This document shows, one piece after another, positions 26,503-39,600 of a stretch of DNA of 64,000 nt. Source of the DNA: Polytrichum commune (Eukaryota; Streptophyta; Polytrichopsida; Polytrichales; Polytrichaceae). The notes under the pieces were generated by a model. It ran no database searches, was not told the DNA's origin, and worked only from the letters and a program-made list of their open reading frames with translations. The stretch is taken from NCBI GenBank assembly GCA_950295325.1, contig OX485807.1, forward strand, positions 5,394,501 through 5,458,500. Reading direction: 5' to 3'. Each line of letters opens with the position of its first letter. Within the stretch, counting starts at the first letter, position 1. Both the position numbers and the translations under genes were made by a program.

Positions 26503-26655
26503 ATGGGGACATTTGTGGGCCATGGCTAGACACCCACCTCTTTGAGCTACCCCCCACCAACATTACCGAGGTAAAGGAGGTCTAGTGAAAACTTGGTTCC
26601 CATAGGTTTGTTAAATTTATCTCAACTGGGTTAGGTTTGTAGACTAATCTATGGT
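26503..26655 (+). repeat. Repeat D, copy 1
   Basis: The block beginning GGGGACATTTGTGGGCCATGG and ending at GTTTGTAGACTAATCTATGG recurs in direct orientation at 27150-27330 and 27720-27890. The three are 75-85% alike by eye. Confidence 0.65.
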
Positions 26656-26666
26656 CTACAAAACTA

Positions 26667-27119
26667 CACTGAAGTGTCCTATTAGTGTGAGCTAACATTT
26701 GGAGTTACATGTTGCTACAACTTATTATTGTTGTCATCTTATTTTCCCAAGTGATATCATGTTCTTTGATGTGCATACTAACTATACTAAATATGGTATT
26801 TAATGTCACTTACTATTTGGAGTTGCACGATGCTATATTTTTTTACCATCAATGTCATTTTTTTTACTGTCAATGTCATTTTTTACCAAGTAAATATGTT
26901 AATGTTTTGTGATGCTCAAAGAACCAATTTGACCTTTGTCGGCAAAAAATGACATGTACCTTAAATAGTTATAGCATTTTGTAATTTCAAACAGTAAATG
27001 ACACTAAATATGATATTTAGTGTACTTATAAAGCTTAAGTAAAAACTCATACGCTTAGTCAAAAGTTATAATAACACGTAAATCCAAATGGTGACCCACA
27101 CTAATAGGATGATTTAGAG
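26667..27119. mobile_element. MITE family F, copy 2, host of a nested MITE
   Basis: The ends CTACACTGAAGTGTCCTATT and, inverted, CTACTCTAAATCATCCTATT continue into AGTGTG-G and CATTTGG on both arms, giving about 40-bp terminal inverted repeats within TA. The centre is occupied by the MITE A element at 26785-27022. Confidence 0.6.
26785..27022. mobile_element. MITE family A (short form), copy 3, nested
   Basis: The left arm has TACTAAATATGGTATTTAATG then TCACTTACTATTTGGAGTTG. The right arm is the inverse, ending CACTAAATATGATATTTAGTG before TA. The terminal repeats run about 55 bp. The element lies inside MITE F, so it is the younger insertion. Confidence 0.7.
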
Positions 27120-27149
27120 TAGATTGATATAATTCTTAGACCGTAAGAG

Positions 27150-27330
27150 TAGGACAACCAATTTAACTGGGACATTGGTGGGCCATGGAGGCTAGACACT
27201 CACCACTTTGAGTTGGCCTCCCACCAACATTATTGAGGTCAAAGGAGGTCTAGTGAAAAGTTGAATCCCGTAGATTTGGAAAATTATTCAACTTGGGTTG
27301 AGCTTGTAGACTATTTCGGGATTTATGGAG
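27150..27330 (+). repeat. Repeat D, copy 2
   Basis: Same order of blocks as copy 1: GGGCCATGGAGGCTAGACA, CACCAACATTATTGAGGT, GGTCTAGTGAAAA, GGTTGAGCTTGTAGACTA. It is preceded by AGGACAACCAATTTAACTGG, which is also found before copy 3. Confidence 0.65.
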
Positions 27331-27358
27331 GTAGTTGTATTGTATTCTTAGACATGTA

Positions 27359-27713
27359 CACTAAAAAGGATAGTTAGTGTTTGACGCACTAAATAAGAAA
27401 GCATACACTAATGTCAATAACCCTATGAAAGTAATATGAAGTTACATGTTTGAGTTTAGTGCTAGTAAGGATATGAAAAAATAAAAATAAAATAAAAACA
27501 ATGATAAAAGGAGAACTCTAGCATATCTTCTAGCATTTCATCCTTCCAATATTTTAGCATTCCAGTGAAATCCATGCTTCACATGAAGGGAGGTGGTAGT
27601 AGGGAAGGTAGTGGCACATTTATGTCTAACACTAATTGTCAATGAATTGAAAATTGATATTTAGCATGGTAACAACATTGAATATAATCAAACACTAACT
27701 ATCTTTTTTAGTG
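27359..27713 (+). mobile_element. MITE family A, variant copy 4
   Basis: TA-flanked, with CACTAAAAAGGATAGTTAGTG at the left and an inverted TTTTTTAGTG at the right. The inside matches 30806-31108 (CAATAACC-TATGAAAGTAA, GTTACATGTTTGA, AATTGAAAATTG, AATATAATCAAACACTAA). It separates repeat D copies 2 and 3. Confidence 0.65.
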
Positions 27714-27719
27714 TAGTGG

Positions 27720-27890
27720 TAGGACGACCCATTTAATGGGGACATTTGTGGGCCATGGAGGCTAGACATCCACCGCTCTGAGTTGAATCCCAACCATCAT
27801 TATTGAGGTAAAGAAATTCGAGCGAAAACTTCATTCCTATAAATTTGGTTAATTTATCTCAATTGGGTTAGGCTTGTAGACTAATATGGG
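27720..27890 (+). repeat. Repeat D, copy 3
   Basis: Direct repeat of copies 1 and 2, starting AGGACGACCCATTTAATGGG and ending GGCTTGTAGACTAATATGGG. A partial inverted piece of the same repeat follows at about 27975-28030. Confidence 0.6.
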
Positions 27891-28690
27891 ACCTCTTTCA
27901 CTAATTTCATGGTCAAATCTTCCAAAAAGAAACAAAAAGACGTGTTATAATATATTTGACTTTGATTTTATCTTGGGTAATGTTGATGGGGCCCATGTCA
28001 AAGAGGTGGGTATCTAGCCTTTGCCGACATTTGTACCACACCATCTATGGTATTCAATGTCACATGTACTATTTGCAAAAGGCCTAAACAAAGTGCCTAG
28101 AGGTCTCAAAGTGTCACATTTGCCAATTGCCAATATGATATTTAGTGAACGTGCTCATCAACATACAATAGGGAATCTTTTTGTGTGAAATTTTATTTAC
28201 AATGTGACATTTAGCTTAGCACATTGTATATTTCGAGATGATACGTAGGTTTGCGTTTTAGTATGCAAGGGGAAGATATTATTGAGCATACTATTGGCAA
28301 GTCTCATGTGATGACATGCAAGAGGAAGATAATCTTGAGCATGAAAATGCCAAGTGTCATCGTGTGCACTTTAGTCAACTTGTAGACCATTGTGTTATAT
28401 AGGCACACACCTCATAACACTATGGAGCATACTCGTGCCAACATATTAATAGTGCACTTGAATGCCAAGTGTCATGACGTGACAATAACAATGAAGTTGT
28501 TGATCATTGAAGTAACCTAGGATACGCCTCAATATAGGGTAAGTGACAATAGTACACATATAACACTAAATATTGTACACATTGTACTTAGAACTGGGAC
28601 ATGACCATTCTATTTTTCCTGAATTTTCAAGAAATTTGTTTTTACCAATGTATTGAACTTTGTGTTCCACAATACATATACCTATTCCGG

Positions 28691-28693
<3 letters not shown>
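27891..28693. other. AT-rich intergenic, no gene seen
   Basis: Two diverged direct copies of the motif TGCCAAGTGTCAT (around 28350 and 28463) are present. Nothing else can be supported. Confidence 0.4.

Positions 28694-28739
<46 letters not shown>
28694..28739. repeat. (CT)23 microsatellite
   Basis: An uninterrupted CT dinucleotide tract of about 46 bp. Confidence 0.95.
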
Positions 28740-28741
<2 letters not shown>

Positions 28742-30805
28742 GATCAATGCCATGATATTAAACACTTTTTTATTATAAACTTTCACATTAATCAACTAAA
28801 AATTGTCTTCTTTATAAAAAGATCACAATACACTCAAGAGATCCTACATATACATACATGGAAATGATCATACTTTCCATACAAGATATGTAACGAGGAT
28901 GTAGATGTATGGAGCAAAGTAACCATAGTTAAAGTTGTGAACCATGTATGTAACCCATGGTAAAAAACATGGTTTGGAAAAAAAATTACCATAGGTAAGA
29001 ACTCCAATATAAACCCCTAACCCTAAAAGAAGTCTCCTTTTTTACCATTCATGCAAGCGTAAGGTGGGGTGGCTTTGTGCATACTCACTAGAATAGTAGA
29101 TACATGTGGAAAGTGAGAGAAACTAAGACGAATCACCAAGAGGAGTATTCTACTTGGAGTAACCTAGTCATGGACAAGGATCAAGTTTGAACACCCATAT
29201 GTCATTTTGCAATGAGTGTTATAATTTGAAATACTGCGATGTATGTGTTGTTTATATGTGTGCGACATGGATAACAACTGGGTCATGGTGTTCTTTACCT
29301 CGTGTATGTAATAAATCCTCAAATGTTTGTTGGTTGGTTGCATGGGCACATGTGAGGCAGGCCCTTCACACTCTCAATACGAGGATGTATTATGATTATG
29401 ACATTTTAAGCATTTCTATGGGTTGATGTTAATAGGGACTTTTCCTTTGTAAGTACTCCATACATGTGGTGGATTAGATATGTGTACTTTGTAGTGAAGC
29501 AAGAAGATAGGTGATTAAACCTCAAAGGTATGGGACAATCAAACTTAAACATTTGTTGTTGGATACCATTTTATAGCATAAACCCTAAGCAAGGCACATA
29601 GTCTTGCAAAGCAAAGTAGGTTACAACACAAAATATCCAGGTTATACAACACATAGATAAGCATGATTGCAAACAACTATACTATGCAAAATGCTATTGT
29701 GTTACCAAGTAGGAAGATGCAAAGAAAATAAAAAGAGTCTTGTGAAAATTCCCACCCACCCACCTTTGTATTGCAATGAAGAAGTTGTTAAAGGATTTGG
29801 CCTTTGAAAATAGGAAGTTCAAACTCTATAAAAGGATTGAAAATTCAGCTATATATATGTATGTTATTGTATGAAAAACTCATATTTAGACAATATCATA
29901 TGAAAGGCTCCACGATGCTCAACCTAACCATTGACGGCTATATACGATTAGATAAAAAAAACACAAAAACCAAATGACATTGGCATATTTATTTAGTATT
30001 TTTTATGTCTTGTCAGATATGTTTTAATTTAAAGTTGGATATGGATTTTATTATTATTTTCTAATTGAAATATTGACATGTACCATGGTGGGGGGGGGGG
30101 AATGAAGATTGTATCCTACATGTTCACTTTGAATAATTGTTTTAATAATGAATAATTGTTTGTAATAATTATAAAATATCATGTTGTGATGTTACCCTAA
30201 ATTTAAAGAATTCAAGGGTAAAATAAGTGTTTAAAAGTATTAAGGTTATGACTCAAAACAAAGGTGTATTGTAAAATGTGATTTGATTTGAATGCTTGCT
30301 TTGGAGTGGACATACCCAGAAACATTATACAACGTGAATTTCAATCTACATCCATACGGTTGGAACTAGCAACATCATCGTTGTTTTTCATCTAATGTTT
30401 TTAGAAATATTGAACTACACATCAAAATATACTAATTGATCCAGCCCCTTCAGTAGGGATTTGAAGATCGGTAGTATTTATTGCCTTGCAAACCTTGGTA
30501 TTTGTTGTCCAAATCCGTGTGCAAATGAGCAATTTATCCCCTCTTTTTCATTTTATCTCTCCTCTTTCTATTCCAACACAACTATTGCACATGTGAAGAA
30601 TATTTTCATATCAAGCCTTAGTCTCCCTCCCTCCCTTCCTTCTTGTCGCATGCATTCCTTGACCCTTGCCTTGCCTTCATACACATTGTGTTCTACCAAC
30701 ATCTAGTAAACTCCATGATTACAACTATGTGTTCCAATAAAGAGAGACATCATCATGCAAGAAATTATGATATACGAAGGGATTATAAAAAAAGATGTGC
30801 AACTA
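28740..30805. other. AT-rich intergenic, no gene seen
   Basis: Short frames only. A G run lies near 30090-30099. There is no domain or repeat match within the window. Confidence 0.45.
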
Positions 30806-31108
30806 CACTAAATAGGATATTTTGTGTTTGATACACTAAATACAAACGCATACTCTAAATATCAATAACCTATGAAAGTAAGTAACATTACATGTAAACT
30901 CAAACACTAAATATCAACTATGGTAAGATGTGGAAGTTACGTGTTTGAATTTAGTGTTAGTAAGGATATGAAAAAAAAAACCATGATAAAAAGATAATTC
31001 CATCATATCTTCCAATGCTAATTGTCAAAAAAATTGAAAATTGGTGTTGAGCAGGGTAGGGTGGTAACAACATTAAATATAATCAAACACTAAATATCAT
31101 ATTTAGTG
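30806..31108 (+). mobile_element. MITE family A, variant copy 5
   Basis: TA-flanked, starting CACTAAATAGGATATTTTGTG and ending CACTAAATATCATATTTAGTG. The interior matches the variant at 27359-27713. It has no coding potential. Confidence 0.7.
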
Positions 31109-31611
31109 TAGCTTCCATACCCACATAACATTGCACAACATCTAGGTTGTGCACCTTTTTTTGAAGGGGGAACCTTAGGTGTAGGATGGTAAAACTAGCA
31201 TTGAATAACAACTACTCTAATTTTATACATGCTCTAACACATTGAATATTTACTTGATGTGACATGCACAACTTGTGTTGGGTCCTGTGTGGCTGGCATG
31301 CAAGCACATGCGTGCACACACACACATATACAAACATCTATATATATATATGTCATGTGTCCAATTACCATTTCTTGGGTCCATCCCCCTACCATGTCAC
31401 CCTTGTGAAATGAACAATATTTGGGCTCAATATTGTTCATCTTTCTAGGATGGCCAAGCATAAGCATGGTATTATTCTCATGAAATTCCCAAGATTCTTG
31501 ATAATGGTGCAACACTCTAGTGATGAGTGATGTTATGCTCTTTGCCAAATACTTCCTCCTATTTAATTTCCAAATATATATGGGGCTCCTCGCAGCTACT
31601 AATGAACCAAT
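31109..31611. other. Intergenic, no gene seen
   Basis: It contains a short (CA)n tract near 31313 and a (TA)n tract near 31338. Frames here look accidental. Confidence 0.4.
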
Positions 31612-31838
31612 AAATGGGGAGAATTGGGTTGCTAGTTACAGATGAACTGGTCGAGTTTGAGAATTAACCGGTTGAAGTTCAAGACTTCTTGAAAATTATT
31701 GAACATTTAGATAAATATATAGAATGCACCCACATCAATATAGGAAAAAAAATTGAAGGATGTCAACATGTAATCAATTGGAGTTGGAGGCACTAAAATA
31801 TCCACTGGTTATGTTCAAAAGTCTCCCTGGACATTGTA
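31612..31838. repeat. Dispersed repeat H, copy 2
   Basis: Colinear with 13428-13640: AATGGGGAGAA, GCTAGTTACAGATGAAC, GAAGGATGTCAACATGTAAT and CCTGGACATTG appear in the same order. Confidence 0.5.
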
Positions 31839-31879
31839 ATTGACCCAAATAAAACAAGGCCCGCATTTTGAAAACAGTT

Positions 31880-32040
31880 GCATAACACTACTCAACACAT
31901 ATTATTTGTTTAGTGGGCACTCGGAAATATACCAGTCGAATGCTCGGAGAACTGAATCTCTTGCTCAACTTTTCGAGCATCCGACTGTTATATTCCAAAG
32001 ACTTGATTAACAAATAGTGGGTGTTGAGTAATGTTATGTG
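31880..32040. mobile_element. Foldback element E, copy 1
   Basis: Almost the entire 161-bp element is an imperfect palindrome: GCATAACACTACTCAACAC at the left pairs with GTGTTGAGTAATGTTATGTG at the right. The arms stay complementary through the GAATGCTCGGAG / CTTTTCGAGCATCC-type centre. It has no ORF. A decayed relative lies at 54410-54567. Confidence 0.65.
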
Positions 32041-33099
32041 AAAAGTGCCTAACTTGATATCCACTATGCTATAGTATGTCTAAAAGAGGACAATCTCAAA
32101 AGATTATCAACCCCAACACTTGGTCAATTCATTGAACTTTGGACATATTCAACAAAAAGTCAATGTGTGCTTACTTGAAACTTGACACATACCCAGTTCG
32201 AGATGATGAGTTAGTCCTTTCTTAAAAATATGTTGCTCAAATTTGGCTTAGAGTTCGTTAAGTTACTTACGTACAAATGACTTGTCATGTTTGAGGTGAA
32301 CACCATGCTAAATGTACGTGGAGGTTATTGAGCTCCCTATGTTTTTTGGTTGAACCAACTAAGTAAAGAAATCTAATGTCATCACATCACAATATAGATA
32401 CTTAGGCTTGTGATGTATATTTCCAACCTCGTTAACTTTGAGACACCTACTTTGAGGTGTTGGTATAAGAATTTATATGTTAAATCCATAATACAAAATT
32501 GAACATAATAATGTTAATCCTCATTCTCCCTAACCTTTTGTGAACAAAAGAGATCCCATATTTCATGGAGATCTTGCCGCGGCATTAACACTCAGGTTGT
32601 CATTTTTTGAGATTCACAACATGTTTATGTTGGCCCTTAACCATGTTATTCTAGTCTAGAGTGAGGGACCCCAAGGCTTGGCAATGTTGTGAATACCCAA
32701 TCAATAAATTCTTAAAAACACTTATCATGCATTCAAACAATGACAATCACATTCACTCTTGATGGTCACATAGATCTTGTGTTTTGGCTCAATATGGATA
32801 TGAAATATATAATCTCTTAATAGTTTTGAATATTAATGATTTACGTAAAAAATAAATAGTAAAATGAAGTGGAAGTTGTTGAAAGCTCTTGTAATACCTA
32901 CTACAGTATCTGGGATTAGGTTACCTTTGCGAATAGGTTACCTCTTTACCCACGCAAATTTCCTTGTCAAAAGTGGATAAACAACACTTATCACTTTGTT
33001 TATTTGTATGTATAGCAACCACAATAAAAACAATATTTTGTTGTTGAGATAGCAAAATTCAAAATTGTGTGGTATTTCGATACATTAACATGGGCCAAC
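32041..33099. other. Intergenic, no gene seen
   Basis: AT-rich, no domain and no repeat match. Confidence 0.45.
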
Positions 33100-33102
33100 T
33101 TA

Positions 33103-33602
33103 GGGCCACTTCATACACGAGACTAAGAGCCTGTGACCATTACACTTCAAGCACTTTCATTGGTGGAAAAGGGCGGAGCTGGTCCAAGTTCACTTCAGAC
33201 TACGCTTGGGGGACCAACAAAGTATGTGAATGCAAGATGGATGTAAAGTCTACATGGATTCCTACATGGCATCGAATGGATCATGTTTCATGTTCACTTG
33301 GATTATTTTCAAAAACCACTTCTTGGAAATAGGTCTAACACAAAACTAGGAGACCATGGCACTCTGAGCGCTCACAACCATTGATTTATTCTATTTTCTC
33401 ATGTGTGAGGACTTGCATGAATAAAAATTCATTGAAATAACATTTGGTTGAGAGCCTGGTCACGTATGACTTCACAGTACACTTGAGGATCCGTGACCAC
33501 ACTACACGATTTTGGAGGTGTCTTGGGACGGCCTTTGGACACTTTCTTTTGGGCTCTCACAATTTCATGGTCACGGCTCTTGGCTCATGTGTGAGGTTGC
33601 CC
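33103..33602. mobile_element. PIF/Harbinger-like MITE family C, copy 2
   Basis: The 500-bp element is bounded by TTA at 33100-33102 and TTA at 33603-33605. The left end GGGCCACTTCATACACGAG pairs with the right end (inverse GGGCAACCTCACACATGAG), and the arms continue through AAGAGCC-GTGACCAT, about 42 bp in all. GGGCC-type ends plus a 3-bp TTA target are hallmarks of PIF/Harbinger (Tourist-like) MITEs. The two plus-strand frames of 83-87 codons inside are accidental. Confidence 0.75.
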
Positions 33603-33605
33603 TTA

Positions 33606-34049
33606 TGTCCACATCTCAGTGCACAGATCTACGAGACAACTGTGGAACTTGATAACTTAATTACTACTTGTGATTGGCATTTCATTTGCTTTTAAGGATG
33701 TTGATTTCCATTGACCATTTCAAAACACATGATTTTATTTTTTATTTTTAAGATCTACTTCGAAAGGCGTGGCGTTTTGTTTCCATGAATGAGTGGTCTT
33801 GACTCTTGACTCTTGACCTTAGTAGGTTACACAATAGTGGAAATTTGATGGTGAGTTCCGCATAAACCTATGGAGGCCATTTGGCATTCCCTAGCACAAG
33901 GGTTCATGCATTTGTTGACTTAGATGTAACTCCTTCTAAAGTAGACGTGTCTAATTCGGCTTTCTTATCTTAATCCGATGCCTAGACTATATATTGAGTG
34001 GTGTGTGGTTCAGCGTGCATCCAAGAACGGACACCAAAAATACAGTTGT
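33606..34049. other. Intergenic, no gene seen
   Basis: Nothing recognisable. Confidence 0.4.
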
Positions 34050-34051
34050 TT

Positions 34052-34075
34052 AAGGGTTTAGGGTTTAGGGTTTAG
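34052..34075 (+). repeat. Interstitial plant telomeric repeat
   Basis: Three uninterrupted copies of the Arabidopsis-type telomere unit TTTAGGG occur in an otherwise unrelated context. Confidence 0.85.
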
Positions 34076-34152
34076 TGATCCGCTCAGTGAATACCAATCG
34101 ACTAAGTTATCTCATGGGATGAAGCCCTAGATGAGAAGAATGGGTGGAACTA

Positions 34153-34527
34153 CACTAAGTATGATATTTAGTGTCATATGGTATTTTACGTCACCATGGT
34201 AATTTTTTGGATGACACTTCTTATGAATAAGTGAACGAATAGTGTCATGGATGATGGATGAGTTCATCCATTGGCCAAAACCCTACCTTCTCTTGTCAAC
34301 AACTTATGATGAAATATTGTGATGGATGATTGAATTCTGGATGAAAACCCACTTGGTAAGTGACAGTAATTGCAACATTGGAAATCCATACTCCCCCCAA
34401 AAAATTTACGAGGAATGACAATATAATGTGGGGGTTAACATTTAGTGTTGGTGACACTGTACCACGTTTTACAATTAGTATTGAGCAAGGCAATTAGAAT
34501 CGGCAACACTAAATATCACATTTAGTG
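34153..34527 (-). mobile_element. MITE family A, copy 6
   Basis: TA-flanked, 375 bp, in reverse orientation to the 21688-22039 copy. Both ends are palindromic (CACTAAGTATGATATTTAGTG and CACTAAATATCACATTTAGTG). It shares with copy 2 an extra central block around GGCCAATGGATGAACTCATC that the other copies lack, so these two form a subfamily. Confidence 0.75.
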
Positions 34528-34529
34528 TA

Positions 34530-36675
34530 CCAATGATGTTGCACATTTAGTCAATGCTTGCTTCTCAAACCCGTGATTTGCATGGGACAAAAATTGCATG
34601 CCAATAGCGTGCTCAAAGAGAAGGATTGCAATTAAATTATTATAAGCTAGTGGACTTGATTGGCCGTGGATTGTTGTTGAGGTCTTGTGGGGAAAGATAG
34701 ACGAACCCACACATTATAAACATAGAGGCACCCAACACCATAGGAACAAGAGGCCAAGGAATGCGGTCTTGAGGAAGGTAAATTTTGGGTGGCAGAGGAC
34801 AGTGAAGTTGTTTGGCAAGGCTTTGAATATCATTATGTATTTAGCGTGTAGGAGGAGATTTACAATTTGGTAAGCAATTTGTTGACTCTTTAACATTATG
34901 CACGGCCCGATCTGCAATGTCTAACTAGAGATTGGTACATTCTAGCTCACGTTTTAGGAGTCGTTTATGTTGCAAAAGAAGCATTTAGAATCTGCAAGAA
35001 ACCATTACACACTCTCCATATAATGTATCAATGTGTTTCGGAGCTATGTAGAGGACCATGTCTTTGTTTCGAAGTATGCAGTATACATCTAGTGAACTCC
35101 CTTTCAACTAATGAAGACACTGGAGCTCGACATGGCATGATGTGGGTGTCTTTTGTTTTTAATAATTGTTGGTGGGCAAACATTAATTGGATACATGAGT
35201 GGTAGTGCACTACGTGCTCTCACAACTCGAACTGGACAACTTCGATATCTAATAAAGTGCAATCAAAATTATGTTCATATGACAGATTTCTATGAGTCAC
35301 ATGTGGAGTAACTTCATATCCTCACAATAAAGTTTTCCTCCACTTTAGAGGTAGCAGTAGTGTGGAGGATTGAATGGAGAACATTTTACATCAGTCCATT
35401 GAGGGTCAAACTCAGCATTTGAGGTAAGGTATTGCAAGGTTCATCGGCTGCCCAGGGTGTGAATCTGGTTTGAAGAATGACGCTCACGGCAAAAAGGAAT
35501 CATCACAACATGATATTGTCATGGAAACGGGTGTTGGACAAAACTGAGGGACTATGTACTCTGCGAAGGCAAACTGAAACTTGATGCTGTTTATGCACAC
35601 TGCACAAACCACGTGTGTGTATTGTGGGCATTTCCGACTCCATAGACATTTCTGACTGTTGGATCGTATCTGGAATTGCCAAATCCCATCAGCTAGTGTA
35701 AATCACAAAGGCTGTCATTTTCAAATTTGTGAAATGGAGGTGCAAAAGGGTTCGGAACTTTAAAGTCCCATTCTCTTTTTGTTTGAACAATCACATAGGC
35801 CCTCCCAATTGTGTCAAATATTAAAACTAGAATGGTGACTTTATTTTGTGTTAAGAATGGACACTACTCCACTGAAATAGAGGTGTCCATTGAAGGAGAG
35901 TGACCACATAAGGCCCACATACCTTATATCTCACACCACTTGACTGGGCGTTCCCAAGAATACATACCAATCCTTGCTCTAGCAGATAAAGGCACTCTAG
36001 ATGAGAAATCTTCTGTCTACAGTAGCCTCCTCACCTTCCTTAGTTTTCAAGTAAAATATTGACTTTTGTGCAATGCCGTACAAAAAAATCCTCATATATT
36101 GTTACACCACGTAACAGGCACGTGTACAGCAACTGCTATATTGACCCTAGAATGCTGGCGGTCTTGTAAGAGGAGTCTCAGGGGTGGTAAGCTTCCCTAA
36201 AATAACCCCACAATGGTAAACCCCCAAGAGGTCTCATCCACTAAGGCTTGAATAATGCTTTATACAACCATCCACAGTGAAAAACATAATCCAACAGGAA
36301 CCTTTCACTGCCAATTTGACTGTTGTCACTAGCTGAAAATTGCATGCACACAAGTAATCACAGTCAAATTGAGGACAAAAATGATGAGCGGTATGGGCAT
36401 CTAACTTACAGACTGCTCCTTTCTAACACAGAAAAGCTTGAACAGTCTCCATGCTTACTCCTGTCTGCAGGGGAGAAAAAAGCATCATCACACTGTTAGA
36501 AGCCAACACCCAATTACGACTGCTGTGGATTGCATATCCATGCTCACACAACATGCTTGAATTGCTATTCTGGTTTCAAGCTTAAGTGAAATTCTGGAAC
36601 TTAATGCCAATATAAGCAAAATGTGCAGTGCATGGAACATGATAAAATTTAGGATCAAGAAGACCTGTTACTGAC
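34530..36675. other. Intergenic and BRUTUS-like 3' flank
   Basis: No gene is seen in 34530-36000. The part near 36000-36675 is likely the 3' untranslated region and flank of the minus-strand gene stopping at 36676. Frames of 60-68 codons on both strands near 34685-35210 overlap as reverse complements and are not supported. Confidence 0.4.
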
Positions 36676-39600
36676 TTAGATGGCTCGTGTGTTGTAAGAC
36701 CCACACTGCCCGCACTTATGATACAACCAGTGGAATGGTGAACGTCCCTTTTGTTCACAATCGTTGCAGAGAATATCCTAAGAGACAAATGATGATTGTC
36801 AGTCCTGAAAATTGCAACTACGTCTCTTCATCCCTAACCTGACCAGAAAACTTGAAAGTACCCTGCAAGTGAGACTGCAAGTGACTTCTTGCATAAAAAA
36901 TGCTTGAAGAATATGCATCTGGGAGGGGTCACACAAAAGGTGAGAGCATCTCCTGGTGCTCATTCTTCTTGCATTGACTTCGTCAAATGCAGTATAGAAA
37001 GCCTTTGATATAAATGTGTAAACTAGGAATGTAAGTAGGTATTGGTCATGTAAGTCTGATTCTCATTCCCAGAAATTTCCAGAAAATGTTCTTGAGATGC
37101 AAGACAGACGTCAGCATGTGAATGTTCATTAATGTTCATCATTATGGGCATTTATCATCTGTATTATTTCGTCAATTTAATTAAAATTTGAAAATCCAAG
37201 TGAGGGAGCTTTGCAAGTCATTACTTGATGGCGATTTTGATATTCATCAGGAAGTTGTTCAGCTGCTAGCAAAGCATCCAACATGCCAAAGTAGACCTGA
37301 TATGAAATGAGAAGTCAAGAATCAGTGCCCAACACTCGGTTCTCTATGATCCATCCATGTGAGAGTGAGTGTAGGAGAAAGTGTACAAGTTGAAAATTAT
37401 CACAACATAATCAATCCACAACCTCACAAGCAAAAGATAAGTAGGAAAACCGGGACTCACAGCCATGTCTCCAAGTGACTTGCTACATATGGGACATGTG
37501 TAGTGGCTGCATGTGTATGCCTGCAAAATCGATTTTTGAACATATTAGTTTCCAAAACCTCATTCCTGCACTTCAAGAAATTTCAAGCTTACAACACTGC
37601 AAGTTTGTTCACGAGAGCTACATGATCCTTGCAGAAGTCACGGAATACACCGCCTCAGATAAATGTGAGCCTCCAGAATTACAGATAGCCATAACATAGA
37701 AATGCAATACTCTGTTGAATTCTACTTGTATATTAAATTGAAATCAAGCTTGACTGAAAGGATGAAAATTTTACTTGGAAGCATGCAGAATGCATGAAGT
37801 GGCCACAAGGAAGGGCTTTAACAGGAGTATTTGATGTGAATAGAAAATCATGACAGATGGGACAATTCGACTCCAGGCCTTTCTCACGGCATTTGTGGGA
37901 CAACAACTTTGTCGACATACATTGATTGCATTTCATGCAGTGGAAATAATCCACACCCAGACCCTTGCCAACCCGACAGAGGTTGCAGAAAGGGCAGTGG
38001 TAAATGTCCCTACAGGCACAAAGACAGAGTAGTCATTTTATGTTGGAAGTGCAATTTTGGAGTGAGAAGACATTGAAGCAAGAAGCAGTCCTTACAAAGC
38101 TGAAGATATCTAATAGTAGACTTGTGGTATGGCAGCCACCATACTACCACACTGCATACATGTGCACAAAGTGCTCTATTTGGTTGGCCCAACATCTACC
38201 TCAAGAATGCTAGCAGCCTGCTGATGAAATGTTGAATGTCCACACGTTCTGTACTTAGAAAGGAGGACTCCCCAACCAAAAAGGAATGGCCATGAAACCT
38301 TCGTGGTAAAGCCTATCAGCAATAGACCTCCTATCTGTGAGCCCCCTTTCCCCTCATTCTCACTCTTCCATTCCCATGATCTATGATCCACACTTACTAA
38401 ACCTCAATCTAAAATGGAAAGGACACATACCTATCATCGTTATCAAAGAATTTGCAAATATTACAGAAGTAGCGGGCCATAGAGAATCCATCGCATGAAG
38501 GTGTAGAACAAACTGCTGCCACCGGCTGCACCTCTAAGCACTTCATGCACATCATTTCTTTTGTTGCGTGCCTGCAGGTGACATATTTTGTGTATTTATA
38601 ACATCTATTGTTAATATCATTGATAATTGACTCCTTTGGTAAGTATATCTTAGAAATTCCACATGGCATTCACAGGGTGTGCAGTTTATGTACTTTGTCA
38701 TGCACAACATTTCTCACAAGACACAGCAAGCAAGACCAGAGAGTTACATTTTCAAGGTAGGACATTCAAATTAGGGATCAGAATCAATAGTAATAAAAGG
38801 ATCCAACACCACCAAACCTAAGTAAACAAAAATCATTTAGTCAAGGTGCATGCCATATACCGATCCATTGAGTGATCGCTGACTTTGTCATGACAAAAGC
38901 GGCATGAATATATGCTCCCACAGCATGCAGCCCGCAATTTACAGTTGCGTTTGTAGTGTTCACAGCCATATATGTCCTTTTTCTCATCCTGATATGAACG
39001 ATTGCGGCCTGGAATATCTGAAGGTCCATCACTTGGATCCAGTCCTTGTTTATGTGAAAACTGTTGCTGAGTAGCAATCCACCGACTGTAAAAGAGTGAA
39101 GACCAGAATAGTTCAGTAAAAATCCAACAAATGCATAGAGGAGAAAATTTTAGGTTAGTGCAACTGAAGCAAATGCATCACCTGGTCATAAGATTTTGCA
39201 TGAGGTAGGCTTTTCGGCGAGGGTCCAAAGAGCTGTCACTGGAAACTTTTCGAATAGCAGCTTCAAGCTCCTTTTGGTTCATACGGAAAATGTCACGCCA
39301 CCCAGGCTTGAATTTCTCTCCTACTCCAACCTGTCTATTTCCATTATAAAGTGCATCATGCAATACCAGGTCCTTGTGTTCTCCATTGCTTGATGTTTTG
39401 ACACCAATCAGACTGCCAGCTAAAGTGTTTTGTTGGTGCATCTCCATGTCTTCCAATGTTGTTTCCTGACCACCTAATATCCAAGAAAAATGCTCAAGAG
39501 TAGAAACATGGTTTGTCATAGCAAACCCCAGAAACTATTATGATGTTTAGGGCTTATTCTGACATTCATCACCAATATCTTGAATATACACATGAAAGCA